A DNA stretch of 64,000 nt from JACCXG01 sp963834305 (GTDB taxonomy: Bacteria; Acidobacteriota; Vicinamibacteria; Vicinamibacterales; 2-12-FULL-66-21), in assembly GCA_963834305.1 (NCBI GenBank), contig CAWIAX010000003.1, positions 2,108,001 to 2,172,000 of the forward strand. The letters are read 5' to 3'. Both the position numbers and the translations under genes were made by a program. Of this stretch, positions 45,865 to 55,637 are shown piece by piece; the stretch's first letter is position 1; every line of letters starts with the position of its first letter. Under the pieces are notes generated by a model that made no database searches, was not told the origin of the DNA, and was given only the letters and a program-made list of their open reading frames with translations.

Positions 45865-47220
45865 ATGCTCACCACCATCGCCAGCCTGATCCAGTCCGCG
45901 GCCGACGCGCTGTTCATGCCGTGGATTGTCGCCATCCTCCTCGGCACCGGCCTGTTCCTCACCATCCGCACGCGCGTCGTGCCGATCCGCCGCTTCCGCG
46001 ACGCCTGGCGCGTCGCGTTCGTCCGGCGCGGCAGCGGCGCCGGCGCGCTCACGCCGTTCCAGGCGTTCATGACCTCGCTGGCCGCCTCGATCGGCACGGG
46101 CAACATCGCCGGCGTGGCCACGGCCATCGTGTCGGGCGGCCCGGGGGCGCTGTTCTGGATCTGGGTCTACGGCTTCGTGGCCATGTCGATCAAGTTCGCC
46201 GAGGCGGTGCTCGGCGTGACCTTCCGCGAGACCCGCGGCGGCGCGACGCTGTCGGGGCCGATGTATTACCTGCGCGACGGGCTCCGCTCGCCGGCGCTGG
46301 CCTGGATCTTCGCCCTCGTCGCCGCGGTGGCCGCGCTCACCACGACCCCCTTCACACAGCCCAACTCGATGGCGCTGGTGCTCGACAGCGCGGTCGGCAT
46401 TCCCCGGCTGGTGTCGGGCGTGGTCATCGCGGTGCTCACCTGGCTGGTGATCATCGGCGGCATCACGTCGATCGGCCGCGCCGCCGAGAAGCTGTCGCCG
46501 CTCAAGGTCGGCCTCTATCTGGCTGGTGGAACGATCGTGATCGGCGCCAACGCCGGGCGTCTCCCCGAAACGTTCGCGCTGGTCTTCGACCACGCCTTCT
46601 CGATGCGGGCGGCGGCCGGCGGCTCGATCGGGATCCTGGTGGCGATGCGCTACGGGATCGCGCGCGGGATCTACGCCAACGAAGCCGGCTACGGCACCGC
46701 CGCGGTGGCCTACGGCACGGCCCAGAGCAGCAGGCCGGTCCAGCAGGGCCTCAATGCCGTCATGGAAGTGTTCATCGTCTCGTTCGTGACCTCGACGATC
46801 AGCGCGATGACGATCCTGCTGACCGGGGTGTGGGAGTCGGGGCTGACGAGCACCGCCGCTGTCGGCGCGGCGTTCAACACCGTGATGCCGACCGCCGGCG
46901 GGTGGATCGTGGCCTTCTGCACGTTCCTGTTCGGCTACACCACGCTCATCGGCTGGGCGTATTACGGCGAGCAGTTCTTCGAATACATCCTCGGCCGCCG
47001 CGTCACGGTGCCCTACCGCTGGATCTACTGCCTGCTCATCCCCTTCGGCGCGGTGTCGCGCGTGGACGTGGTCTGGGCCTGGGGCGACCTGATGAATGCG
47101 CTGCAGATCTTTCCCAACCTGATCGGCGTGCTGGGCCTGAGCGGCCTGGTGGCGAAGATTGCCGCCGAACGGGTCGAGGGAACGCCGGCCGGCGACGGCC
47201 GCGGCGGCGTGCGGCCGTGA
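45865..47220 (+). CDS. Na+/alanine (or glycine) symporter, AGCS family
   Basis: 451-residue inner-membrane amino-acid symporter. The AGCS signature region ALTPFQAFMTSLAASIGTGN and GPGALFWIWVYGFVAM is present near residues 65-110, with about ten further hydrophobic segments including AGYGTAAVAYGTAQSS and TFLFGYTTLIGWAYYGEQFF. Such carriers import D/L-alanine or glycine with sodium or protons. Its stop overlaps the crcB start by GTGA, an unusual pairing of an amino-acid carrier with a fluoride channel. Confidence 0.92.
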   Translation: MLTTIASLIQSAADALFMPWIVAILLGTGLFLTIRTRVVPIRRFRDAWRVAFVRRGSGAGALTPFQAFMTSLAASIGTGNIAGVATAIVSGGPGALFWIWVYGFVAMSIKFAEAVLGVTFRETRGGATLSGPMYYLRDGLRSPALAWIFALVAAVAALTTTPFTQPNSMALVLDSAVGIPRLVSGVVIAVLTWLVIIGGITSIGRAAEKLSPLKVGLYLAGGTIVIGANAGRLPETFALVFDHAFSMRAAAGGSIGILVAMRYGIARGIYANEAGYGTAAVAYGTAQSSRPVQQGLNAVMEVFIVSFVTSTISAMTILLTGVWESGLTSTAAVGAAFNTVMPTAGGWIVAFCTFLFGYTTLIGWAYYGEQFFEYILGRRVTVPYRWIYCLLIPFGAVSRVDVVWAWGDLMNALQIFPNLIGVLGLSGLVAKIAAERVEGTPAGDGRGGVRP

Positions 47221-47618
47221 CCGCCTTCCTGCTCGTCGGCCTCGGCGGCGGCCTCGGCTCCATCGCCCGCTACGCCGTGAACCTCGCGATCGGCAGCGCC
47301 TGGCTGGCGTCGTTTCCCTTCGGCACGCTGCTGGTGAACGTGGGCGGCTGCCTGGCCATCGGGTTTGCCGCCGCCGCCGCGCTGCACTTCCCCGGGGTCT
47401 TCTCTCAGGACGCGTGGGCGCTCGCGGTTGTCGGGTTCCTCGGGGGCTTCACGACGTTCTCGGCATTCGGCCTGGAGACCGTGGGGCTGGCCGGCCGGAG
47501 CGGCTGGCTCGCCGCCGCCAACCTGGTGCTGCACCTCGTGCTCGGGCTGGGCGGGGTCGTGGCCGGCCGCGCCCTCGGAGGCCTGCTGCTGGGCCCGGGC
47601 GCCCCCCGGCTCCCTTGA
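47217..47618 (+). CDS. crcB: Fluoride ion channel FluC/CrcB
   Basis: 133-residue small membrane protein that forms a dual-topology dimer for fluoride export. Four membrane segments and the core motifs GGGLGSIARY, FPFGTLLVNVGG and GFLGGFTTFSAFGLET are all present. GTG start sits in a GTGA overlap with the AGCS symporter stop. No fluoride riboswitch (crcB motif) is visible because there is no leader; the gene depends on the symporter transcript. Confidence 0.94.
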   Translation: MTAFLLVGLGGGLGSIARYAVNLAIGSAWLASFPFGTLLVNVGGCLAIGFAAAAALHFPGVFSQDAWALAVVGFLGGFTTFSAFGLETVGLAGRSGWLAAANLVLHLVLGLGGVVAGRALGGLLLGPGAPRLP

Positions 47619-47632
47619 GCTCCTTTCGCCTG

Positions 47633-47661
47633 TTGATCGCCGTGCCCGCCGCTGCTACCAT
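47633..47661 (+). promoter_or_regulatory. Sigma-70-type promoter for mrfA
   Basis: TTGATC (47633-47638) and TACCAT (47656-47661) are separated by exactly 17 bases, and the start of the helicase gene is 35 bases downstream. It lies in the 78-base gap after crcB. Good match at the outer positions of both boxes. No LexA-like palindrome (CTGT-N8-ACAG) is visible here, so SOS control is not indicated. Confidence 0.5.
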
Positions 47662-47696
47662 CGTGTCGCAACTCACGCAGCTGCAGCGGGTTCCCC

Positions 47697-50194
47697 ATGG
47701 CGTCCCAGACCCTTCCTGTCATCACCGGCGACAAGGACCGATCTCTCCAGGAGGTCCTGACCCGGCTTACCGCGTCGAAGGCGCCGCTCGGCCGGGACGC
47801 CGATCCGATCGTGACCGCCGCGCACCGGCTGCCCGCCGTGGCCGCCACCTTCGCGCCGTTTCCCGAGGCGACCGACCCGCGGCTCCGCACGGCGCTGGCG
47901 GCGCGCGGCATCGATCAGCTCTACACCCATCAGGCCGAAGCGTTCGCCCACGTGCTCGGCGGCCGCAACGTCGTGACCATCACCCCGACCGCGTCGGGGA
48001 AGACGCTCTGTTACAACGCCCCGGTCCTGAACGCGATCCTGACGCGATCCTTCGACCCGCGCGCCTCTACCTCTTTCCGACGAAGGCGCTGGCCCAGGAT
48101 CAGCTCGCCGAGCTCCACGCGCTGTCGCAGGTCGTCACCACCGGCACGTCGGTCGAGATTGGCGTGTTCACCTACGACGGCGACACGCCGTCGGACGCGC
48201 GGCGCGCTATCCGCGGCAAGGCCCACGTGGTGCTGAGCAATCCCGACATGCTGCACTCGGGCATCCTGCCGCATCATCCGCGCTGGGCGAAGCTGTTCGA
48301 GAACCTGCGCTTCGTGGTCATCGACGAGCTGCACGCGTATCGCGGCGTCTTCGGCAGCCACCTCGCCAACATCCTGCGGCGGCTGCAGCGCGTCTGCCGC
48401 CATTACGGCTCCGACCCGGTCTTCATCTGTTCGTCGGCCACGATTGCCAACCCGCGCGATCTCGCCGAAGGGCTGACCGGCCGCCCCTTCGAGCTGGTCG
48501 AGAAGAACGGCGCGCCGCGCGGCGAGAAGTTCTTCCTGTTCGTGAACCCGCCGGTCGTCAACGCGGAGCTCGGCATCCGCCGGTCGTACCTGGCGGAAGC
48601 GCGGCGCGTGGCGCTCGAGTTCCTCACGCCACAACCTGCAGCTCATCCTGTTCGCGCAGAGCCGCCTGGCGGTCGAGATCCTCACGACCTACCTGAAGGA
48701 CGCGTTCCACGGACCGCCCGGCGCCGCCGACGTCATCCGCGGCTATCGCGGCGGCTACCTGCCGAACCGCCGCCGCGAGATCGAGCGCGGGCTGCGCGAC
48801 GGCCAGGTGCGCGCGGTCGTCTCGACCAACGCCCTCGAGCTCGGCATCGACATCGGCGCGCTCGACGTCTCCGTGATGGCCGGCTACCCGGGCACCATCG
48901 CGGCGACCTGGCAGCGCGCCGGGCGGGCCGGCCGCCGCACGACGCGTTCGGCGGCCGTGCTCGTCGCGAGCAGCGCGCCGATCGATCAGTTCGTCGTGCG
49001 CAACCCCTCGTACTTCTTCGACGGCGCGCCCGAACACGCGCTGATCAACCCCGACAACCTGCACATCCTGATCGACCACGTGAAGTGCGCCGCCTTCGAG
49101 CTGCCGTTTGCGGACGACGACCGGTTCGGCGCGCTCGACGTGCAGGAGGTGCTGGCGGTGCTGGCTGAAGAGGGGTTCGTGCATCACGCCGACGGCCAGT
49201 GGAACTGGACCAACGAGTCGTACCCGGCCGATGCCGTGAGCCTGCGGTCGGTGTCGTCCGACAACTTCATCGTGGTCGACACGACCAGCGGCGAGCGCGT
49301 CATCGGCGAGACCGACTTCACCAGCGGCCCCTCGACCCTGCACGAGAAGGCCATCTACATCGTCGAAGGGGCGCTGTTCCAGGTCGAGCGGCTCGACTTC
49401 GACGGCCGCAAGGCCTACGTCCGGGCGGTGGACTGCGACTACTACACCGACGCCATCACCTACACGAAGGTCACGATCCTCGACACGTTCGAGTCGGCGG
49501 GAGGAGCAACCGGGTCGCCGCCGGCGCTGGAGAACGCGGACGCCGGAGAGTCGGGGGACGGCACAGGCGGCGACAGCCATCAGGCGCTTGCCGCCCTGGC
49601 CGGGGAGACCGCCGCACAGAAATCGCACGGGGAAGTGCACGTCGTCTCCCGCGTGGTCGGCTTCAAGAAGATCAAGTTCTACACCAACGAGAACGTCGGC
49701 TCCGGCGAGCTGGACCTGCCGGAGCAGCAGATGCACACCTCGTCGTACTGGCTGACCATTCCGTCGGCGGTGATGCAGGCGCTGCCGTTCGGCGGCGACG
49801 ACCGCCGCGACGGGGTGATCGGGCTGGCGTTCGCGATGAAGAACATCGCGCAGCTGCTGCTGATGTGCGACGGCCACGACATCGGCATCTCGGTCGACGG
49901 CGGCAGCATCGAGCGCCAGGTCCGCACCGGCGGAGCCGGCGGCACGCGCCGGCGGAGATCGCCGCCGAGCCGCACATCTTCATCTACGACAACTATCCCG
50001 GCGGCATCGGCTTCAGCCGGCCGCTCTTCGAGATGCACCGGCCGCTGCTCGATCGCACGCGCGAGCTGATCGACGGCTGCCCGTGCGCGTCGGGCTGCCC
50101 GTCGTGCGTCGGGCCCGAGGGCAATACCGGGCCGCACGCCAAGCAGGTGGCGTCGCGCATCCTCCAGCACGTCCTCGACGTGGCGGCGGCCTGA
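47697..50194 (+). CDS. mrfA: MrfA/YprA-like DEXH helicase with C-terminal Cys4 (three frameshifts)
   Basis: ATP-dependent DNA helicase thought to act with MrfB in a UvrABC-independent excision pathway for mitomycin-type lesions in Bacillus subtilis. Walker A TPTASGKTL follows NVVTI; motif II is DELHAYRG, motif III SSATIANP, motif V NALELGIDIGALD and motif VI QRAGRAGRR. The C-terminus has the zinc-type cluster CPCASGCPSC typical of this DUF1998-containing family. The frame breaks near 48060, 48627 and 49946; restoring CG or CGCG steps gives 835 residues and joins such as EFLTRHNLQLILFAQSR and GGTRAPAEIAAEPHIF. mrfB starts six bases after its stop. Confidence 0.85.
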
Positions 50195-50199
50195 CGATC

Positions 50200-51568
50200 A
50201 TGTCTGCCACCGACCTGACATCCCGGCTCCGCGCCATCGTCCGCCCCGCCCGGCCCTCGCCAGAGGGCGGAACGCCGCCGCGCCGCGAGCTCACCTACGA
50301 GCCGGACGACGGGCGCCGGTACGAAGCGACGCTCGACCTCGAGCAGGTCGCGGACGCGCTGGGCGGACGGCTGGCCACGACCGCGTTCGGCGCCTGCCTG
50401 GTGATCGATCGCCGCTACGAGTCCGATCGCTGGCATGGCGACGTGCAGATCGGGGAGTGCGAAATCGGCGATTCCGGCTCGCTCGGCCTGCTCGATCCGG
50501 CCTTCCGGTCGAGCGGCGCGGCGGGAGACGGCGGCGGGGGCAACCACGCCGTCTTCATCGACCTCGAGACGACCGGCCTGAGCGGGGGCGCCGGCACGGT
50601 GGCGTTTCTGGTCGGGGTGCGGCTATTTCGACCGCGGGGCGTTCCAGGTGCGGCAGTTCCTGCTGACCAGCTACAACGCGGAGCGCGCGCTGCTGGCCGC
50701 CGCGGCGGAGCTGTTCGGCGATGCCGACCTGATCGTCACCTACAACGGCAAGACGTTCGACGTGCCGGTCATGGAAACGCGCTGGGCCTTCCACCGCTGC
50801 CGGCGCCGCTCGACGACGTGCCGCATTTCGACATGCTGCATCCGGCGCGTCGCCTGTGGCGGTCCCGGTCGACGCGGTCGCCGAGAGACGGCGGCTGCCG
50901 GCTGACCACGCTCGAGCGCGCGCTGCTGAACCTGCGGCGGGTCGGCGACGTGGACGGCTTCGAGATTCCGGGGCGCTTCTTCCAGTTCCTGCGGACCGGC
51001 GATCCGCGGCCGCTCGAGCCGGTGCTCGAGCACAACCGGCTCGATCTGGTGTCGCTGGCGGCCGTCACCAGCCGCGCCCTGCGCCTGACCGCGGGCGGCG
51101 AAGGCGCCTGCCGCGACGGGCGGGAAGCGCTGGCGGTCGGCCGGGTGCTGGAGCGTGCCGGCGTGCTCGACCGCGCCGAGGCGTGCTACCGCCGGGCGGC
51201 AGAGTCGTCCTGTGTGGAAACGCGCGCCGAGTCGCTCTATTGCCTGGCGCTCAGGCTGCCGCCGCGACCGGCGCTTCGAGGAGGCGGCCGCCCGCTGGCG
51301 GGAGCTCCTGAACGTGACCGATGTTCCGGCGAGGCGTCACGACCGGGTGCTCGCCACGCTGCACGCCTGTGCCGTCGAGGCGCTGGCCATCCACCACGAA
51401 CATCGCGCCCGCGACCTGACGGCCGCGCGGGAGCTGGCGCTCGGGGCGCTGGAAGTCGAGGCCGCGCGGGCGGCTGGCGATGCCGGGAGGGCGGCCGGCA
51501 TGCGGCACCGGCTGGCCCGGCTGGATCGGAAGCTGGCCAAAAAGAAAACCGCCCAGCTGTTCAGCTGA
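50200..51568 (+). CDS. mrfB: MrfB/YprB-like RNase H-fold exonuclease (three frameshifts)
   Basis: Predicted DnaQ-like 3'-5' exonuclease acting with MrfA. The exonuclease-I motif FIDLETTGLSGGAG, motif II YNGKTFDVPVMETR and the later HNRLDLVSLAAV with its conserved Asp are all readable, followed by a TPR-like C-terminal region (RVLERAGVLDRAEACYRRAAE). The frame breaks near 50620, 50795 and 51264. Repair with CG, CGCG and CG gives 458 residues and natural joins: FLVGVRGYFDRGAFQ, FHRALPAPLDDVPHFD and LPPRDRRFEEAAARW. It follows mrfA by five bases. Length agrees with B. subtilis YprB, which is a little shorter. Confidence 0.82.
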
Positions 51569-51574
51569 GCGGTT
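51537..51574 (-). terminator. Rho-independent terminator for rpmE (overlaps mrfB stop)
   Basis: Hairpin with arms AACCGC-C-CAGCTG and CAGCTG-A-GCGGTT around a TT loop. Read on the minus strand it is followed by TTTTCTTTTT, so it terminates the L31 gene. On the plus strand the downstream sequence lacks a T-run, so it serves mrfB less well, though the hairpin includes the mrfB stop codon. Confidence 0.75.
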
Positions 51575-51614
51575 CATGTTTCGCGCCGTGACCGGCGAAC
51601 CGGAGCGTCCGGAT

Positions 51615-51881
51615 CTACTTGGTGGCGGCTGCCGGCTTCTTGGCCTTCTGGGCCGCCTGGGCGGCCTTGCGGCTCTCGGACGTCTGCGCCCCGAACCGCT
51701 TCGTGAACCGCTCGACGCGCCCCTCGGTATCGATGAGCTTCTGGCGGCCCGTGAAGAACGGGTGGCAGTTGTTGCAGATTTCGAGGTGCAGCTCCGGCTT
51801 GGTGGACTTCGTCTTCCACGTCGCCCCGCACGCGCAGCGCGCCTCGACCTCCTGGTACTTGGGGTGAATCCCTTCCTTCAC
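51615..51881 (-). CDS. rpmE: 50S ribosomal protein L31 (zinc-binding type)
   Basis: 88-residue large-subunit protein. The four zinc ligands Cys16, Cys18, Cys36 and Cys39 are present (RCACGA and ICNNCHPF), so it is the C+ type that carries zinc. The core ends by about residue 66; a Lys/Ala-rich tail (KAAQAAQKAKKPAAATK) follows, common in GC-rich phyla. AAGGAG ribosome site. Convergent with mrfB, with a shared hairpin. Confidence 0.95.
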   Translation of the reverse strand: MKEGIHPKYQEVEARCACGATWKTKSTKPELHLEICNNCHPFFTGRQKLIDTEGRVERFTKRFGAQTSESRKAAQAAQKAKKPAAATK

Positions 51882-51914
51882 AGCTCGCTCCTTGGGACTG
51901 GCGACAAAAGGATA

Positions 51915-51920
51915 AGTATA
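51915..51920 (-). promoter_or_regulatory. Possible -10 box for rpmE
   Basis: Minus-strand TATACT lies about 34 bases before the L31 start in a short AT-richer gap. There is no clear TTGACA at the right distance, so this is only a candidate. Confidence 0.35.
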
Positions 51921-51934
51921 TCGCAGCCCCGGCC

Positions 51935-52901
51935 CTATTCCCAGTCCAGCGTGCGGTTCCAGCGGTGGGTGCGCAGCTCGGCCAGCCGGGCGTCCGACAG
52001 GGGCGGCTGGCCGCTGGCGGCCAGGTTGGCGTCCACGTGCGGCAGCTTGCGCATGCCCGGAATCACGGTCGTGACCGCTGGATGGCTCAGGATGTGGCGC
52101 AGGACCAGCTCCGGCATGGTCATCCCCGCCGGCACCACCGCGCGCAGCCGATCGACCCGCGGCAGCGTCGCCTGCAGGTTCTCCGGATGGAAGTAGAGGT
52201 TGCGGAAGTCCCCCTCGGGCCAGCGGGTGTCGGCGGTCAGCGTTCCGGTCAGGCTGCCCTCGTCGAAGGGCACGCGGGCGATCACCGCGATGTCCCGGGC
52301 CTGGCAGGCGGGGAAGAGCTCGTCTTCCGGGCTCTGGTCGAAGGTGTTGTAGACGACCTGCACGGCATCGATGAGGCCGGTCTCGAGCGCCCGCAGGACG
52401 TTGTGCGGCTGGAAGCGGTTGACGCTGATGCCGAAGCCGCGCACCAGCTTCTCATCCTTGAGCGCCCGGATCGACTTCTGCCAGCTGTCGTCGGCGGCCC
52501 AGCTGTCGTCCCAGACGTGCAGCTGCTGGAGGTCGAGGCTCTCGACGCCGATGTTGCGGAGGCTGCGCTCGGTGTAGTCGCGGATGTAGCCGTCGGGGAA
52601 CACCTCGGCCAGCGGGTACTCCGGCCTCGCCGGCCACTTGCGGTTCTTCGGGCGGGACCTTGGTCGCGACGTAGAGCTCCTTCCCGCGGTGCCGCCGCAG
52701 CGTCTCGCCGAGCAGCCGTTCGCTGTGGCCGTCGCCGTAGGCCCAGGCGGTGTCGAAGAAATTGCACCCGCCCGCGATGGCTCGATCGAGCGCCTCGAAC
52801 GACTGCGCGTCTTCGCTCCCCGTCCAGCCCGCCATTCCCCACATGCCGTAGCCGACGTCGGACACCATCCAGCCCAAGCGGCCAAAACGCCTGTAATGCA
52901 T
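51935..52901 (-). CDS. Aldo/keto reductase (one frameshift)
   Basis: NADPH-dependent TIM-barrel oxidoreductase. Start MHYRRFGRLGWMVSDVGYGMW; catalytic Asp and Tyr in FFDTAWAYGDGHSE, Lys in VATKVPP, and His in LHVWDDSW, so the tetrad is plausible. The frame breaks near 52649; restoring a CG gives KVPPAKNRKWPAR and 322 residues, normal for the family. The C-terminal half SHPAVTTVIPGMRKLPHVD is typical of YghZ/YajO-like AKRs. Fifty-three bases upstream of rpmE; its own promoter was not identified. Confidence 0.85.
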
Positions 52902-52995
52902 CCGGCTATTCTAGTGGACCGGCGGCGCCCCACGCACCGGGTCGTCCGGCCGCGCACCGCGCAGCGGGCCCCGGGAACCGGCATCCGCCGCGCCC

Positions 52996-53034
52996 AAAAG
53001 AAAAGCCCGCGAGCTCGGGGGGAACTCGCGGGCT
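52996..53034 (-). terminator. Rho-independent terminator for the GNAT gene
   Basis: Stem AGCCCGCGAG pairs with CTCGCGGGCT around an 11-base loop; on the minus strand it is followed by TTTTCTTTT. It lies 25 bases downstream of the acetyltransferase stop codon and ahead of the aldo/keto reductase, so the two are separate units. Confidence 0.85.
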
Positions 53035-53058
53035 CGAGGTGTCGTGCCGTCTGTGGAA

Positions 53059-53706
53059 TCAGTGCGAGATGAGATCCGGAGCGCCCTGGCAGCGGTTCCA
53101 GTCCGCCGCGCACACCGACCAGATGACCTGGTCGTGGTATTCGCCGTCGCGAAGAAACGACTGCCGCAGCAGGCCTTCGCGCACCGCCCCGATCTTCTGG
53201 AGCGCGCCGTTGCCGCGGGCGTTGTCCGTGGACGAGCGGGCTTCGAGCCGGTGGGCGCCGAGCGTGGTGAAGGTGAACGCCATGATCTCGCGGGCCGCCA
53301 CCGGGAAGAGGCCGCGGCCCCAGTAGCCCGGCCCGAGGGCGAAGCCCCATTCCGCGATGGAGAAGATCGGGTCGAGCGCGCGCACCTGGATGATCCCGAC
53401 GGCGTGCTCGCTGTCGTTCGGGACGATGCCGAAGCAGGCGAAGCGGCCGGCCGCCCGGCCGCGATGGGTCCAGGCGATCAGCCGCTCGAAGCCTGACACG
53501 GAGCTCGGCGGCGGGGAAATGAAGCGCCGCACCTCGTCGGTGTTGAGCATGGCGAGCAGCGACGGCGCATCGGAGAGCCGGAGCTCGCGGAGCGTCACTC
53601 CACCAGCGACGATCACGGGAAGCGCGTTCTGCCAGTTGGTCGTGACGACCGTTGCGCTCGGGGGGATCGCATTGTCCGTCACGCGCTGCAGTGTTGTCTG
53701 AATCAC
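53059..53706 (-). CDS. GNAT-family N-acetyltransferase (RimJ/RimL-like)
   Basis: 215-residue acetyltransferase. GNAT elements: VTLRELRLSDAPSLLAMLNT, IIQVRALDPIFSIAEWGFALGPGYWGRGLFPVAAREIMAF (motif A with the Q/RxxGxG/A-type loop GYWGRGL) and HRLEARSSTDNARGNGALQKIG (motif B). GTG start at 53706 is set by GGAGG six bases upstream. RimJ/RimL relatives acetylate ribosomal-protein N-termini or small molecules; the acceptor here is not known. Terminated by its own hairpin. Confidence 0.87.
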   Translation of the reverse strand: MIQTTLQRVTDNAIPPSATVVTTNWQNALPVIVAGGVTLRELRLSDAPSLLAMLNTDEVRRFISPPPSSVSGFERLIAWTHRGRAAGRFACFGIVPNDSEHAVGIIQVRALDPIFSIAEWGFALGPGYWGRGLFPVAAREIMAFTFTTLGAHRLEARSSTDNARGNGALQKIGAVREGLLRQSFLRDGEYHDQVIWSVCAADWNRCQGAPDLISH

Positions 53707-53976
53707 CCGATACCTCCGCCGATGCGTGCCATGGGTTGCAGCAGCGCGGACCGTTCCCGCGCGCTGGGATAGCACATCAATAGCAAGAGCGGCGCCGCCC
53801 GCGGTATCGGGTCGATACCTGCCGCCAAGCCGTTGCATCCTTTAGTGTTATGGGTGTTGAAGGGGGAGTCTGGAAAGGCGGCTGATTCCGTCAGCATGTT
53901 GCAGAATCGCACACCCCAAATCAAATTCAACGGTCATGCGGTTGGCAACACGGGAGTTAGCCGGTGGTGTCTGGAT

Positions 53977-54003
53977 GGCACAACGGCGGACGCCGGTTGT
54001 GCC
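53977..54003. other. Near-perfect hairpin in the divergent intergenic region
   Basis: GGCACAACGGCG (53977-53988) pairs with CGCCGGTTGTGCC (53991-54003) around a GA loop, with a single bulged G. It is not followed by a T-run on either strand. Placement about 80 bases upstream of the TPR gene would fit a regulator-binding palindrome or a 5'-leader structure. Confidence 0.45.
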
Positions 54004-54070
54004 GTTTCGGGACGTCCCGCCGGTCCACGGGCTGCGCCCCCCTCCGGCTGCGGGCGGCGGGGGCGAGGGA

Positions 54071-54076
54071 TAGAAT
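54071..54076 (+). promoter_or_regulatory. Candidate -10 box (TAGAAT), possible leaderless start
   Basis: TAGAAT ends nine bases before the ATG of the TPR gene, which has only a weak ribosome site. This spacing fits a near-leaderless transcript. No convincing -35 is seen. Confidence 0.3.
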
Positions 54077-54085
54077 GCGATCCAG

Positions 54086-55637
54086 ATGGGTCCCTGGGGT
54101 CGATGCGCGGTCGCGTGGGTGTGCGTGGCGGCGTGGGGTCAACCGTGCCTCGCGCAGACGTCCGGATTCAGCACGGCGGCGCTGCGGGAGGCTCAGGCCC
54201 TGACGAAGGCCGGGCGGCTCGACGCGGCGCAGCAGGTGGTCCAGCGTGAGCTCGACCGGCACCCCCAATCCGCCGCCGCGTTGATGGCGCTCGGCGACAT
54301 CATGAACGCGCGCGGCAATCTGCCCGCGGCGGCTGCCGCCTTCGAGAGGGCCGTGGCGGCCAATCCGAAGAGTGCCGCGGCGCTCGACAAACTGGGCTTC
54401 GTGCTCGGGCGGCAGGACCGTGTTGCCGACGCCCTCGCGGCGTTCGAGCGGGCGGCCACCCTCGCCCCGTCGTTCTTCGATGCCCACTACCATCTCGGCG
54501 CCACCCGGTGGTGGACGCGCGATGTCGCCGGAGCGGAGGCGCCGCTGCGAGCCGCGGTGCGGCTCCAGCCGCGGCATCCCGAGGCGCACTATTACCTCGG
54601 CGTCACCCTGCGGCAGCTGGGTCGGGCGGACGAAGGCGTGGTGCACCTGCGGAAGGCCGTGACCCTGTCGCCCGCCCTCGCGCCGGCCCATCTCCAGCTG
54701 GGCGTGGCGTTGCAGGCCCGGGGGGAGCTCGAAGACGCGGTGGCCCACCTGCGCCAGGCCGTCGCGCTGGATCCATCCGTCGCCCGACACGCAGAACAGC
54801 CTCGGCCTGGCGCTGATGCAGGCCGGCCAGGGACTCGAGGCGGCGGCGGTGTTCCAGGCGCTGATTGCTTCGCATCCCTCGTTCCCGTCGGGCCGGCTCA
54901 ATCTCGCGACCGCCTGGATGCACCAGGGCAACCTGGCGGCGGCCGTGGACCTGCTGCGCCAGGTGACCGCCGACGAGCCGGCGAACGCCGAGGCCTTCTA
55001 CAATCTGGGCGTGGCGCTCAAGCAGCGCGACGATTTCGAGCCAGCCGAGGCGGCGCTGCGCCGTGCGGTCACCCTTGCACCAAGGCTCGCGGAGGCACCC
55101 TTCACGCTTGGTGTGCTGCTCTGGCAGACCGGCCGCGTGGAGGACGCCGAGGCGGCGTTCCGCGAGGCGATCAGCCGCAACCCCGACTCCGCCGACGCGC
55201 ACTACATGCTCGGCACGGTCCTGCGGCAGCAGCGGCGCAGCGGCGCCGCCATCGAGGCGGTCCGCACCGCGATCCGCCTGCGCCCCGACCTCGCCGAAGC
55301 GCACCAGACGCTCGCGCAGCTGCTGACCGCCGCAGGCGATGCGGAGGGCGCGCGCGCGGCGCAGGCCAGGGCGGAGACGCTGAACCAGCGCACCTCCGAC
55401 GTGCAGGCGTCCGCGTTCGCGTTGGGCGTCGGGCGGCAGAAGCTGAAGGCCGGCGACCGCGCGGCGGCGATCGCGCAGTTCCGGGAAGCGCTGCGGCTTG
55501 CCGCGGACAACGCGCAGGCGCACTACGCGCTCGCGCTCGCCCTGGAGGCGTCGGGCGCCGTCGCCGAGGCGCGCCGGCACTTCGCCGAGGCGGCCCGGCT
55601 GTCGCCCGCGCTGCGGCGGCCGGAGACGCCGAAGTGA
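54086..55637 (+). CDS. Secreted tetratricopeptide-repeat protein 1 (one frameshift)
   Basis: 517 residues after repair. A signal peptide (CAVAWVCVAAWGQPCLAQ) is followed by about twelve TPR units, e.g. AALMALGDIMNARGNLPAAAAAFERAVAANP, AHYHLGATRW, AHYYLGVTLRQLGRADEGVVHLRKAV and AFYNLGVALKQRDDFEPAEAALRRAV, plus a C-terminal LGVGRQKLKAGDRAAAIAQFREAL. The frame breaks near 54785; a restored CG gives DPSVARDTQNSLGLAL. Its stop overlaps the next GTG by four bases (GTGA). First gene of the TPR-CRTAC1-TPR-CRTAC1 chain; probably periplasmic scaffold. Confidence 0.83.

Larger units (their letters stand above)
53707..54085. other. 379-base divergent intergenic region
   Basis: Separates the leftward GNAT gene from the rightward TPR/CRTAC1 chain and is less GC-rich than its surroundings. 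It holds no ORF with a credible start, a 25-base hairpin at 53977-54003, a weak TTGCAG-N17-CAAATT promoter-like pair around 53899-53927, and a TAGAAT box close to the TPR start. No operator I recognise. Confidence 0.5.

Noticed and set aside
45865..47618. Fluoride riboswitch upstream of crcB
   Set aside because: crcB starts inside the symporter stop codon, leaving no leader; the gap before the symporter (45825-45864) is only 40 bases.
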